Assembly (NCBI RefSeq): GCF_003863365.1 | Contig: NZ_RQXT01000025.1 | Coordinates: 28,241-92,240 of the forward strand | Reading direction: 5' to 3' | Source: Mesorhizobium tamadayense | Lineage (GTDB): Bacteria; Pseudomonadota; Alphaproteobacteria; Rhizobiales; Rhizobiaceae | Length of the DNA: 64,000 nucleotides | In this document: positions 44,419 to 52,234 of the stretch, one piece after another | Layout of the letters: every line of letters starts with the position of its first letter | Position numbering within the stretch: position 1 is the first letter of the stretch | Translations under genes and position numbers: made by a program | The notes under the pieces: model-generated | Told to the model about the DNA's origin: nothing | Seen by the model: the letters and a program-made list of their open reading frames with translations, nothing else | Databases searched by the model: none

Positions 44419-45522
44419 TCACAAATCGACGATGCCGCGCTTGCGCAGCAGTATCCACAGGAAGAACGGCGCGCCGGCCACCGCGGTGACGATGCCGATC
44501 GGCAGCTCGGCCGGTGCGACGATGGTGCGGGCGACCGCATCGGCGAGCAGAAGCAGCGAGGCGCCAAGCAGGGCCGAAGCCGGCAGCAGGTAGCGGTTGT
44601 CCGGGCCGATCGCGAGGCGCAAGAGATGAGGCACGACGATGCCGATGAAGCCGATGCCGCCGCTGACGGCGACCGCCGCGCCGACCGCCGCCGACACGCC
44701 GACAATGGCCGTGTATTTCAGCCGCTGCACCGGAATGCCGAGATGGCTGGCGGTCGCTTCCCCAAGCGCCAGCGCGTTGAGGCCGTGCGCGAGCAACGGC
44801 ATCATCGCCAGCGCCAGCGCGATCACAGACCCGACAGTGCCGATCTTCGGCCATGTCGCGCCGGCAAGCGAGCCGAGCTGCCAGAAGGTGAGGTCGCGCA
44901 ATTGCCGGTCGTCGGCCATGAAGATCAGGATCCCGGTGAGCGCCATGGCAAGGGCGGCGATCGCGAGGCCCGCAAGCAGCATCGTGGCGACCGACGTCCG
45001 CCCCTGGCGTGTGGCGATGGCGTAAAGCAGCAACGTCACCGAAAGGCCGCCGAAAAACGCCGCCAGCGGCAGGGCGAGCGTGCCGAGAGCCAGCGTGACT
45101 GGCGCAAGCCAGGTTGTGCCGAGCACGATGATCGCCACCGCGCCAAGGCTCGATCCGGCCGAGACGCCGATCAGGCCGGGATCGGCGAGCGGATTGCGGA
45201 ACAGGCCCTGCATCACCGCGCCGGAAACGGCGAGCGCCGCGCCGATCAGCACGCCGAGCAGCACGCGCGGCATGCGGATGTCATAGACGATCAGCTGGTC
45301 GCGCACGGCGAGCGCCGCATCGGCAGGCGCGGCTCCGGTGATCCAGTCGCGAATGACGCGGACGGCGGACGCGTCGGAAGCGCCCGACGCCAGTGACAGG
45401 AACATGGACAGCGCAAGCGCAACCGACAAAAGCAGGATGACGAGCCTTGCCCGTGCCGAGCGGTCGCCATCGGCTGCCGTCGCCATCATGCCCGCCTGTC
45501 CGGCAACCGACTGTTCGGCCAT
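44419..45522 (-). CDS. hmuU: Haem ABC transporter permease HmuU
   Basis: The 367-residue FecCD-type permease has about ten helices and typical family text: RVLLGVLIGAALAVSGAVMQGLFRNPLADPGLIGVSAGSSLGAVA and GFIGIVVPHLLRLAIGPDNRYLLPASALLGA. It moves haem delivered by HmuT across the inner membrane. ATG 45522 was preferred to a GTG 6 bases upstream; either way it nearly abuts the hmuT stop. Confidence 0.94.
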   Translation of the reverse strand: MAEQSVAGQAGMMATAADGDRSARARLVILLLSVALALSMFLSLASGASDASAVRVIRDWITGAAPADAALAVRDQLIVYDIRMPRVLLGVLIGAALAVSGAVMQGLFRNPLADPGLIGVSAGSSLGAVAIIVLGTTWLAPVTLALGTLALPLAAFFGGLSVTLLLYAIATRQGRTSVATMLLAGLAIAALAMALTGILIFMADDRQLRDLTFWQLGSLAGATWPKIGTVGSVIALALAMMPLLAHGLNALALGEATASHLGIPVQRLKYTAIVGVSAAVGAAVAVSGGIGFIGIVVPHLLRLAIGPDNRYLLPASALLGASLLLLADAVARTIVAPAELPIGIVTAVAGAPFFLWILLRKRGIVDL

Positions 45523-45528
45523 GGCCAC

Positions 45529-46434
45529 TCAGTCCGTGACCTGGCTGCCGTAGAGCGAGACGGCGAGATCGTGGATGGCTCCGGCCGTGCGCGGCCCGAA
45601 ACCCAGCAGATAACCGCCGTCCATGCTGATCACCTTGCGGGCGGCGCCGGCGGGCGTCGAGGCGATCGACGGATTGGCGAACAGCTCGTCTTCCGAGATC
45701 GGCGGTCCGGCGTTCTTCATCGTCAGGATCAAATCCGGCCTGGCGGTGACGATCGCCTCGTCCGACATCTGCTTGTAGCCGGAGAACCCCTCGACCGCGT
45801 TGACCGCGCCTGCGAGCTTGATGATACCGTCGCCCGCGGTGTCGCTTCCGGCGGCGAGGATCTTGCCGCCCTGAGTCGACAGCACGAACAGGATGCGCTT
45901 GCGCTCCTTGATCGAAGCCGTCCGCTTCTCGGCCGCCTTCAGCTTCGCATCCATCTCGGCGGCCAGTTTCTCGGCCTTGGCGTCGGCGCCAAGCGCCTTG
46001 CCGACGATGCGGATCTTTTCGAGGATGCCCTCATGGCTGTAGTGCTCGGGCACTTCGATGAAAGGCACGCTCGATTTCTTCAGCACATCGACCGCTTCCT
46101 TCGGGCCGCTGCCATGCAGCGCGAGAATCCCCGACGGATTGACCGAGACCACACCCTCCGGCGACAGCGCACGCATGTAGCCGACATCGGGCAGCTTGAG
46201 CGCTGCGTGCGGGAAGTAGCTCGTCGAATCGCGGGCGACGAGATGGCCTTCCTCGCCGAGCGCGTAGACGATCTCGGTGATCGAGCCGCCGATGGAGGCG
46301 ATCCGCGAGGTATCGGAGAAGACGGCCGCACTTTCATTGGCTTTCGCAGGCAGAGCGGTAACGAGCAGAACGCCGAGCATCGGCGCGAGCGCCGAGCGGA
46401 AACTGAAAACAACACGCATTAGGTTTTGCCTCAT
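45529..46434 (-). CDS. hmuT: Periplasmic haem-binding protein HmuT
   Basis: The 301-residue protein has a signal peptide (RSALAPMLGVLLVTALPAKA) and a class III substrate-binding fold: SRIASIGGSITEIVYALGEEGHLVARDSTSYFP, DVGYMRALSPEGVVSVNPSGILA, and SSVPFIEVPEHYS, where the tyrosine in EHYS is the usual haem ligand. It feeds HmuU. Part of its sequence (AGDGIIKLAGAVNAVEGFS) also occurs as a scrap at 25.6 kb. Its end overlaps or abuts hmuU; its start overlaps the hmuS stop. Confidence 0.94.
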   Translation of the reverse strand: MRQNLMRVVFSFRSALAPMLGVLLVTALPAKANESAAVFSDTSRIASIGGSITEIVYALGEEGHLVARDSTSYFPHAALKLPDVGYMRALSPEGVVSVNPSGILALHGSGPKEAVDVLKKSSVPFIEVPEHYSHEGILEKIRIVGKALGADAKAEKLAAEMDAKLKAAEKRTASIKERKRILFVLSTQGGKILAAGSDTAGDGIIKLAGAVNAVEGFSGYKQMSDEAIVTARPDLILTMKNAGPPISEDELFANPSIASTPAGAARKVISMDGGYLLGFGPRTAGAIHDLAVSLYGSQVTD

Positions 46435-47492
46435 GCGGCGGTCGGGCTGGGAATGCGGGGCAGGTTCTCGGCCAGGAAGCGCCAGTCCTCGCGCTCGCCT
46501 TCGCCTTCATGGCGCTTGCCGAAGAACTGGATGACCATGCCGCCCTTGGCGTCATAGGCCTCGAGCGACGTGACATGGCCGTCCTTGGTCGGCTTGCGCA
46601 CCGCCCAGACTTCATGAATGTGATCAGTCCTCAGATGCAGGTGGAAGGTCTCGTCGAGCACGTTGATCCATGGCCCCATCGGCTTGACCGACTTGATCGG
46701 GCCGGAATGGATCTGGATGCAGCCGCGATTTCCCACGAAGCACATGATCGGCATCTCGCCTTCCGCCGCGTGGTGGAACATGGCGCCGACGGCGTCATTG
46801 TCGAGCAGCCAGGCATAGTCCTGGCCGACCATGCGTACCGCCTCGCGGCGGCTGAGCTTCAACGTCTTCAGCATGCCGAAGAACTGATGCACATCCGTCA
46901 GCCGGCTCCAGCGGTCGCGCAGGTCGTCGATGCTGGCGACCGAGCCTTGGGCTTCGCCCTCTCCTTCCGGAGCACTTGAGGCGATCGCGACGCCCGGTTC
47001 CTGGTTCGACGATTCGAGGCTCGCCACCAGCTTCTGGTAAGCAGAGAGGTTCGAGGCCGGCCGCAGATGCACCTTGTGCACCGCCTCGCCGGACGCATCG
47101 AAGAACTGCAGGCTGCGGCGGATCTCGCCGCCGTCGCGCCTCTCTACGCCAAAGCCGTGCGACCACACTTTCGGGAAGATGCGCAGGTCGATGTTCTCGC
47201 CCAGCACCATGGCATTGTGGTTGCCGGTGACCACCTTGTCGTAGACACCGATCTGCTCGTGCACGGCGCTTTCGTTGCGGGTCAGCGCCATCACCTCGCC
47301 GACCGCTTCGAGGCCGGTCAGCACGTCGTTCACGCGCGGCTCGATGCGCACGGCGCCGTGACCGCAATGCGCTGCGACCAGCTCCGCTTCCGAAATTCCG
47401 AGTTGAGCCGCGAGATCGCGTTCGCGCATCTTGGAATTGTCTTCCCGCGCCCGACGGATCTCGTCCGGCGACGGCTTCACGCGCTGGTCCAT
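46431..47492 (-). CDS. hmuS: Haem-degrading/trafficking protein HmuS
   Basis: The protein of about 353 residues has the two-fold HemS/ChuS-type repeat: MALTRNESAVHEQIGVYDKVV with GENIDLRIFPKVWSHGFGVE in the first half, and YAWLLDNDAVGAMFHHAAEGEMPIMCFVGNRGCIQIHSGPIKSV with FHLHLRTDHIHEVWAVRKPT in the second. It handles cytoplasmic haem. ATG 47492 is used; a second ATG 9 bases upstream is also open. It sits between hmuP and hmuT on one transcript. Confidence 0.93.
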   Translation of the reverse strand: MDQRVKPSPDEIRRAREDNSKMRERDLAAQLGISEAELVAAHCGHGAVRIEPRVNDVLTGLEAVGEVMALTRNESAVHEQIGVYDKVVTGNHNAMVLGENIDLRIFPKVWSHGFGVERRDGGEIRRSLQFFDASGEAVHKVHLRPASNLSAYQKLVASLESSNQEPGVAIASSAPEGEGEAQGSVASIDDLRDRWSRLTDVHQFFGMLKTLKLSRREAVRMVGQDYAWLLDNDAVGAMFHHAAEGEMPIMCFVGNRGCIQIHSGPIKSVKPMGPWINVLDETFHLHLRTDHIHEVWAVRKPTKDGHVTSLEAYDAKGGMVIQFFGKRHEGEGEREDWRFLAENLPRIPSPTAA

Positions 47493-47517
47493 GTCGTCCA
47501 CCTGTCTCTTCGTCTGC

Positions 47518-47724
47518 TTACTTGTTGAGGATCAGCTTGCCCTGGCGGGTGATCTTCAGGCGGTAGAGCGCGCCATGATGTTCGATGCCGATCTCGTGCT
47601 CGCCCTGAAACAGCGTGTTGCTGGAGAGCGTGCGCACCGCCATGGGCACGCGCTCGTAGCGCATCTGCGCGTCGTCGGAACGGCGGACGCGATATCGGAA
47701 GTCGTTGGGATTGTAGGTGTTCAT
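47518..47724 (-). CDS. hmuP: Haem uptake regulator HmuP
   Basis: The 68-residue protein fits HmuP: a basic start (FRYRVRRSDDAQMR) followed by the conserved RTLSSNTLFQGEHEIGIEHHGALYRLKITRQGKLILNK. In Bradyrhizobium HmuP is a co-activator of haem receptor transcription together with Irr. It is the first gene of the leftward hmu operon, with the IRO-like box 67 bases upstream. Confidence 0.92.
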   Translation of the reverse strand: MNTYNPNDFRYRVRRSDDAQMRYERVPMAVRTLSSNTLFQGEHEIGIEHHGALYRLKITRQGKLILNK

Positions 47725-47790
47725 GTGGTCGGTCCCTTTTCCTCTGCCGGAGACCCGGCCGGCGGCCTCGTAAAATGCCGATTCAATTCT

Positions 47791-47805
47791 TGACTCGAAT
47801 AATCA
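47791..47805. promoter_or_regulatory. IRO box (RirA site) between hmuP and haem receptor
   Basis: TGACTCGAATAATCA matches the RirA operator consensus TGA-N9-TCA, which reads the same on both strands. It lies 67 bases from the hmuP start and 119 bases from the receptor start, in the only divergent gap of the haem cluster. One site could control both directions. Confidence 0.72.
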
Positions 47806-47923
47806 TGTTTACTACGTGCATTACCGGACTAAATGAGTCAACATTTAAGACGCCGGATGTGATCAAAAATGCGAGCGAGCCCCACGCCAGCCAGCATCGA
47901 GCCTGAGAATTTGGAGTTGGGGC

Positions 47924-50134
47924 ATGGGGTTGGTGAATTGGGGACGGACGGGCCGGGCGAACGCGGGCCCGGGCTTCCGATCGATGGCAAGCAGCATTGC
48001 CATATTGATGGCCGGAGCAGCGGCAATCGCGCTCAGCGTGCCGGCCGCGAAAGCACAACAGGCCGCGCAGCCGGCGACCGGCCAGCAGGCCGATCAAAAA
48101 AACAAGGCCGATGAAAAGGCCGCCGCTGAAGGAACCCTGCTCGACAAGATCCTGGTCATCAGCCGCACCGGCGAAACGGCGATCCAGTCGCTGGCGTCGG
48201 CCAGCCACGTCGACCGGGAACAGCTCGAGCGCCGCATGGCGACGACGCCGAACGAGATGCTGCTTGGGGTGCCAGGAGTCGCCGTGCAGGCCGACGCGCG
48301 GCGCGTCAGCTCCAGCATCAACATCCGCGGCTTGCAGGATTTCGGCCGAGTCGCGGTCATCGTCGACGGCGCCAGGCAGAATTTCCAGCGTTCCGACCAC
48401 GGCACGCAGTCGACCTTCTATGTCGATCCCGAGCTCATCAAGTCCGTAGACGTGATCCGCGGCCCGGTGGCCAACACCTACGGCTCCGGCGCCATCGGCG
48501 GCGTCGTCTTCTTCGACACCAAGGATGCCGAGGATTTCCTCAAGCCAGAGGAGACATGGGCCGGATCCATCACCGGACGCTATGAGAGCAACGGCAAGGG
48601 CTGGACCACCAGCGCCAGCGGCGCCTACCGCTTCAACGAGAACTGGGACGCGCTGGGCAACATCGTGTACCGCGACTACGGAGACTATAAGAATGGCGGC
48701 GGCGACACTGTCGCCGGCACCGGCTTCGACGTGCTGAGCGGGCTGCTCAAGACCACCATCCGTCCGAGCGAAAACAGTGAGCTGAAGCTCGGCTGGGTCG
48801 GCTCAAGCGACGGATGGACGGAGACGAGCAGCGGCGTACCGGCCAACGATGTCGACCTGAAGTCGAACACCTTCACCGCCCGCTACAACATCACCGACGA
48901 CGCCAAGAGCTGGCTCGACCTCCACATCAACGCCTCCTACAACAAGACTGTTCTCGATCTGACGACGCTTGTTCCGCAGAACCGGTTCGACCCCGGCACA
49001 GGCTTGCCCGTGGTGCTGCCCGCCGGCTCGCTGTCGATCCTCGATGTCGGAACCACGGGTATTGACATCTGGAACACATCGCGCTTCGAGACCGCCGGTG
49101 TCGCGCATGAGCTCACATATGGCGGCGACTGGGTCGGCGACGATGTCGAGACGGGCGGCACGGCCGGCGGCGACAGCTTCTACACGCCGTCCGGCAAGCG
49201 CAACGTGTCGGGCGGCTACATCCAGGATAAGCTGACCTGGGAATGGCTCGAGGTCATCACCGGCCTGCGTTATGACAATTACAGCCTGAAGGACTCCGGG
49301 CACGAGACATCGGGTGATCGGCTGTCGCCGCGCATCACCGTCGGCGTCTCGCCCTTCGAACGCGCTGCCCTCACGGGCCTGCAATTCTACGGCACCTATG
49401 CGGAAGGTTATCGGTCCCCCTCGCTGACGGAAATGCTGATCAGCGGCAACCATCCGGCGGGCGTCACCTTCCCGTTCCTGCCCAACCCCGATCTCAAGCC
49501 TGAAACCGGCAAGACCGTCGAGTTCGGCGTCAACTACAAGCAGAACGACATTCTCGAGGCCGGCGACGCGCTGCGGCTCAAGGCCGCCTACTTCAACAAC
49601 AATGTCGAAGACTATATCGACGGCGTCACGCTCTCGGCCTTCGACCCGACGAGCGGCTGCCCGTTCGGTCCCGGCATCCCGATCTGCTTCCAGTACCAGA
49701 ACTTCGCCAAGGCCAAGATCAACGGCTTCGAGCTGGAAAGCGTCTATGACGCCGGCTGGGGCTATGGAGGCCTCTCGGCCTCCATCATCAACGGCCACAC
49801 CATCTCGTATGAAGGCGAGCGCGCCGACCTTGCCAGCATCCCCTCTTCGCAGGTGACGGCGCAGCTCGGCTTGCGCTTCCTCGAGGACAAGCTGACCGTC
49901 GGCGGCGAAGTGCAATACAACGGCAAGCCCAAGGGCAATCCGGTAGCCAAGGACTATACGCTGGTTAATGCCTTCGCCAGCTACCAGGCGACCGACAATC
50001 TCAAGGTCGATTTCCGCGCCGACAATCTGTTCGACGTCAAATACACCAACCCGCTCAATGGAAGCACGACCGCCGTTCTCTACGAACCCGGCATCACGCT
50101 GAAGCTGGCGGCAACCATGCGCTTTGGAGGCTGA
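47924..50134 (+). CDS. TonB-dependent haem/haemoglobin receptor
   Basis: The 736-residue protein has an N-terminal signal region (ASSIAILMAGAAAIALSVPAAKA), a plug domain (TLLDKILVISRTGETAIQSLAS, then IKSVDVIRGPVANTYGSGAIGGVV) and a barrel ending LKLAATMRFGG with C-terminal Phe. Haem receptor motifs FRAP-like YAEGYRSPSLTEM and NPNL-like NPDLKPETGKTVEFG are present near residues 490 to 525. Outer membrane haem uptake driven by TonB is well supported. It is the rhizobial ShmR/HmuR type. It is divergent from hmuP over the IRO box and followed by a small secreted protein and tonB. Confidence 0.92.
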   Translation: MGLVNWGRTGRANAGPGFRSMASSIAILMAGAAAIALSVPAAKAQQAAQPATGQQADQKNKADEKAAAEGTLLDKILVISRTGETAIQSLASASHVDREQLERRMATTPNEMLLGVPGVAVQADARRVSSSINIRGLQDFGRVAVIVDGARQNFQRSDHGTQSTFYVDPELIKSVDVIRGPVANTYGSGAIGGVVFFDTKDAEDFLKPEETWAGSITGRYESNGKGWTTSASGAYRFNENWDALGNIVYRDYGDYKNGGGDTVAGTGFDVLSGLLKTTIRPSENSELKLGWVGSSDGWTETSSGVPANDVDLKSNTFTARYNITDDAKSWLDLHINASYNKTVLDLTTLVPQNRFDPGTGLPVVLPAGSLSILDVGTTGIDIWNTSRFETAGVAHELTYGGDWVGDDVETGGTAGGDSFYTPSGKRNVSGGYIQDKLTWEWLEVITGLRYDNYSLKDSGHETSGDRLSPRITVGVSPFERAALTGLQFYGTYAEGYRSPSLTEMLISGNHPAGVTFPFLPNPDLKPETGKTVEFGVNYKQNDILEAGDALRLKAAYFNNNVEDYIDGVTLSAFDPTSGCPFGPGIPICFQYQNFAKAKINGFELESVYDAGWGYGGLSASIINGHTISYEGERADLASIPSSQVTAQLGLRFLEDKLTVGGEVQYNGKPKGNPVAKDYTLVNAFASYQATDNLKVDFRADNLFDVKYTNPLNGSTTAVLYEPGITLKLAATMRFGG

Positions 50135-50139
50135 CGGAA

Positions 50140-50564
50140 ATGCCACGCTCAACGACATCGCTCCGTCTCCTGATCTCGGCGCTGGCAGTGTCGCTTGGCC
50201 CGCGCCGGCCCCAGCCGCGGCATTGAGCCTGGAGCTCAACGCCGCGCAGCCTTCCGACAAGGGCTGCCGCTTGACCTTCGTCGTCAGCAATGTGCTCGGC
50301 GCCGACCTGTCGAAGGCGGCCTTCGAGATCGCCCTGTTCAACGAGGCCGGCGTCATCGACCGCCTCACCGTGCTCGATTTCAAGGACCTGCCCGCCGGCA
50401 AGACCAAGGTCACGCGCTTCGACCTTGCCGGCGCCGATTGCGGCAAGATCAGCCGCGTGCTGATCAACAGCGCGAGGGAATGCGCCGGTACCGGCGTCGA
50501 GCCGGCGGCCTGCATGCGCAGCCTGAAGACCTCAACCAAGACCGGCATCGCGTTCGGAGTCTGA
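50140..50564 (+). pseudogene. Secreted haem-cluster protein, frameshifted in the signal peptide
   Basis: The mature part (ALSLELNAAQPSDKGCRLTFVVSN, FEIALFNEAGVIDRL, FDLAGADCGKISRVLINS, CAGTGVEPAACMRSL) matches the small secreted family usually annotated as Tat-signal domain proteins next to rhizobial haem receptors. The likely start, ATG 50140, reads PRSTTSLRLLISALAVSLG, a fine signal peptide, but that frame stops at about 50226. The mature frame begins to match at AWPAPAPAAALSLELN. One base seems missing or extra near 50,190 to 50,205. A TTG start at 50124 keeps the frame but gives no signal peptide. Four conserved cysteines suggest disulfides. Role unknown. Confidence 0.7.
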
Positions 50565-50570
50565 CAAGCC

Positions 50571-51674
50571 GTGGGTATCGAGCCGGCAATTGCGCGCGAG
50601 ACCGTTGCCTGGCCTCTGGCCGGCATCGGCTTCGGGCGGCTTTCGGCAACCGATCTTGATTTGACAATTCCACGTCGCTCGCGGCAGGTCTCGTCGCGAG
50701 ACATGCAGGAAATCAGCCCCCTCCCCGACGCTGGCAGCGAACTGGCGATCGTGCCGGCCGAACCACTTGCGCAAGCGCGGCAGTCGGCCGGGGAGCGCAA
50801 ATGGACGGTAGCGATTGCGGTCTCCTGTCTGCTCCATGCCGCCGCCGCGGCGGCATTCCTGATCGCGCCTGCCGGAACAATCGATTCCAGCGATGCAATC
50901 CAGTCCGAAGGCTCCGATCAATCAGGCGCTGATGTGGTCGGCAGCGCTTTGGATGGCCGCGAACCTGGCGTGATGGACGTGACCTTGGTGCCCGATCCGC
51001 GGCCGGCCAAGCCTGAGGCAGTTCCACCCGCGCCGCCAACCGACGCGCCTCAAGCGGTAGAGCGGCCGGCGGCACCTGAGCCTCCGCCGGAAGCCGTCAA
51101 ACAGGCGACCGCCGCTCCGGACGCACTGACGGCTGCCATTCCGCGCCAGGATGAACAGGGTATCGCTCCAAGAGCTGAGCCGCAGGCGCCGTCTGCGGTT
51201 CAGATGCAAAGCGCCGGGGCGCCTCCTGCCGATACCGGGACGCCACCGGTCCCAACTGCAAGGCCAAGCGGACCAGCCGGACTTGGAGGAACAAGCAAAA
51301 CCAATGATTCGCGCGGCGCGGCGGATGGCGAGAAACACGACCAGCCGGTGATTTCCAGCAAGGGCAAAAAAGAAGCCGCGGCCGGCAATGCGCTGGAATC
51401 CCGCTACAGCGGTGAAATCCAGAAGAAGCTTGCCCGTGCCAACCGTCGCGTTTCGAAAGCGGTTCAGGAAAAGGCCAGCAACAATGCCAGAGTGGTTTTC
51501 GTCGTCATGGCCGACGGCAGCATCAGCGACTTGCAGCTTGCCGAAAGCTCAGGGTCTGCCGAGCTGGACCAATTCGCCTTGAAACTGGTGCGCCAGCAAG
51601 CCCCGTTCCCGCCCATTCCACCGGAGACCGGCAGGTCGAGCTGGGTGTTCAAAGCCCGCATCGGTCCGTTTTAA
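50571..51674 (+). CDS. tonB: TonB energy transducer
   Basis: The protein (367 residues from GTG 50571, 323 from ATG 50703) has a membrane anchor near residues 80 to 98 (AIAVSCLLHAAAAAAFLIAPAG) and a Pro/Ala-rich periplasmic linker. The C-terminal TonB domain reads YSGEIQKKLARANRRVSKAVQEKASNNARVVFVVMADGSISDLQLAESSGSAELDQFALKLVRQQAPFPPIPPE. It would energise the haem receptor encoded upstream. ExbB and ExbD are not in the window. The N-terminal 44 residues before ATG 50703 are less convincing as TonB sequence. Confidence 0.9.
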   Translation: MGIEPAIARETVAWPLAGIGFGRLSATDLDLTIPRRSRQVSSRDMQEISPLPDAGSELAIVPAEPLAQARQSAGERKWTVAIAVSCLLHAAAAAAFLIAPAGTIDSSDAIQSEGSDQSGADVVGSALDGREPGVMDVTLVPDPRPAKPEAVPPAPPTDAPQAVERPAAPEPPPEAVKQATAAPDALTAAIPRQDEQGIAPRAEPQAPSAVQMQSAGAPPADTGTPPVPTARPSGPAGLGGTSKTNDSRGAADGEKHDQPVISSKGKKEAAAGNALESRYSGEIQKKLARANRRVSKAVQEKASNNARVVFVVMADGSISDLQLAESSGSAELDQFALKLVRQQAPFPPIPPETGRSSWVFKARIGPF

Positions 51675-51741
51675 GAACCGCCGCCTCGCCGTTTCATACC
51701 CTCAATCAATCGCCACAGGCACTCATTCTGGAAGGAAACCC

Positions 51742-52056
51742 ATGTACATCGCCATGAACCGCTTCAAGGTCCAGAACGGCTCGGAAGAAGCCTTCGAGGA
51801 CGTCTGGAAGAACCGCGACTCCAGCCTCTCCGAAATGAAGGGTTTCAGGGAATTCCACCTGCTGCGCGGCCCGGTCAACGAGACCGAGGGCTACACGCTG
51901 TTTGCCTCGCACACGGTCTGGGCAAGCCAGGAGGATTTCGTTGCCTGGACCAAGTCAGAGAACTTCCGCGCCGCGCATCGCAACGCCGGCACCTCGAAGG
52001 TGCATTATCTCGGCCATCCCCAGTTTGAGGGATTTTCGGTGGTCGAGGGCGCCTAG
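51742..52056 (+). CDS. IsdG/HmuQ-type haem monooxygenase
   Basis: The 104-residue ABM-fold protein carries the IsdG catalytic triad: N6 (YIAMNRF), W69 (DFVAWTKSENF) and H79 (RAAHRNAG), with IsdG spacing. It likely degrades haem oxidatively to release iron, similar to HmuQ/HmuD of Bradyrhizobium. Start ATG 51742 follows GGAAGGAAACCC, a strong ribosome site. It lies downstream of tonB on the same strand, in the block that has the IRO box. HmuS is a second candidate haem-degrading protein, so two may coexist. Confidence 0.85.
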   Translation: MYIAMNRFKVQNGSEEAFEDVWKNRDSSLSEMKGFREFHLLRGPVNETEGYTLFASHTVWASQEDFVAWTKSENFRAAHRNAGTSKVHYLGHPQFEGFSVVEGA

Positions 52057-52090
52057 CCGGACGCGCTACGGCCAACCCCGCTGACGGGAA

Positions 52091-52234
52091 AGGGCGTGTT
52101 GAGATTCAGGTCAGGCCGCGTCGAAAACGGTGGTTTCCGAGAACCGGAGCGGAGCGTACTTAATGTACGTGAGCAGCGGAAGCGCAGGAAGCCACCGTTT
52201 GCACGCCGGCCTCACCTGAATATCAATACGCCCT
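52091..52234. repeat. MITE-like palindromic repeat, copy B (144 bp)
   Basis: The terminal 28 bases (52091 to 52118) are repeated inverted at 52207 to 52234, 25 of 28 matching. The inner part also pairs with itself (CGGTGGTTTCC with GGAAGCCACCG; CGTACTTAATGTACG), so the whole element folds as a long hairpin. It lies between the convergent haem monooxygenase and putA genes and overlaps the putA stop by 2 bases. Confidence 0.85.
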
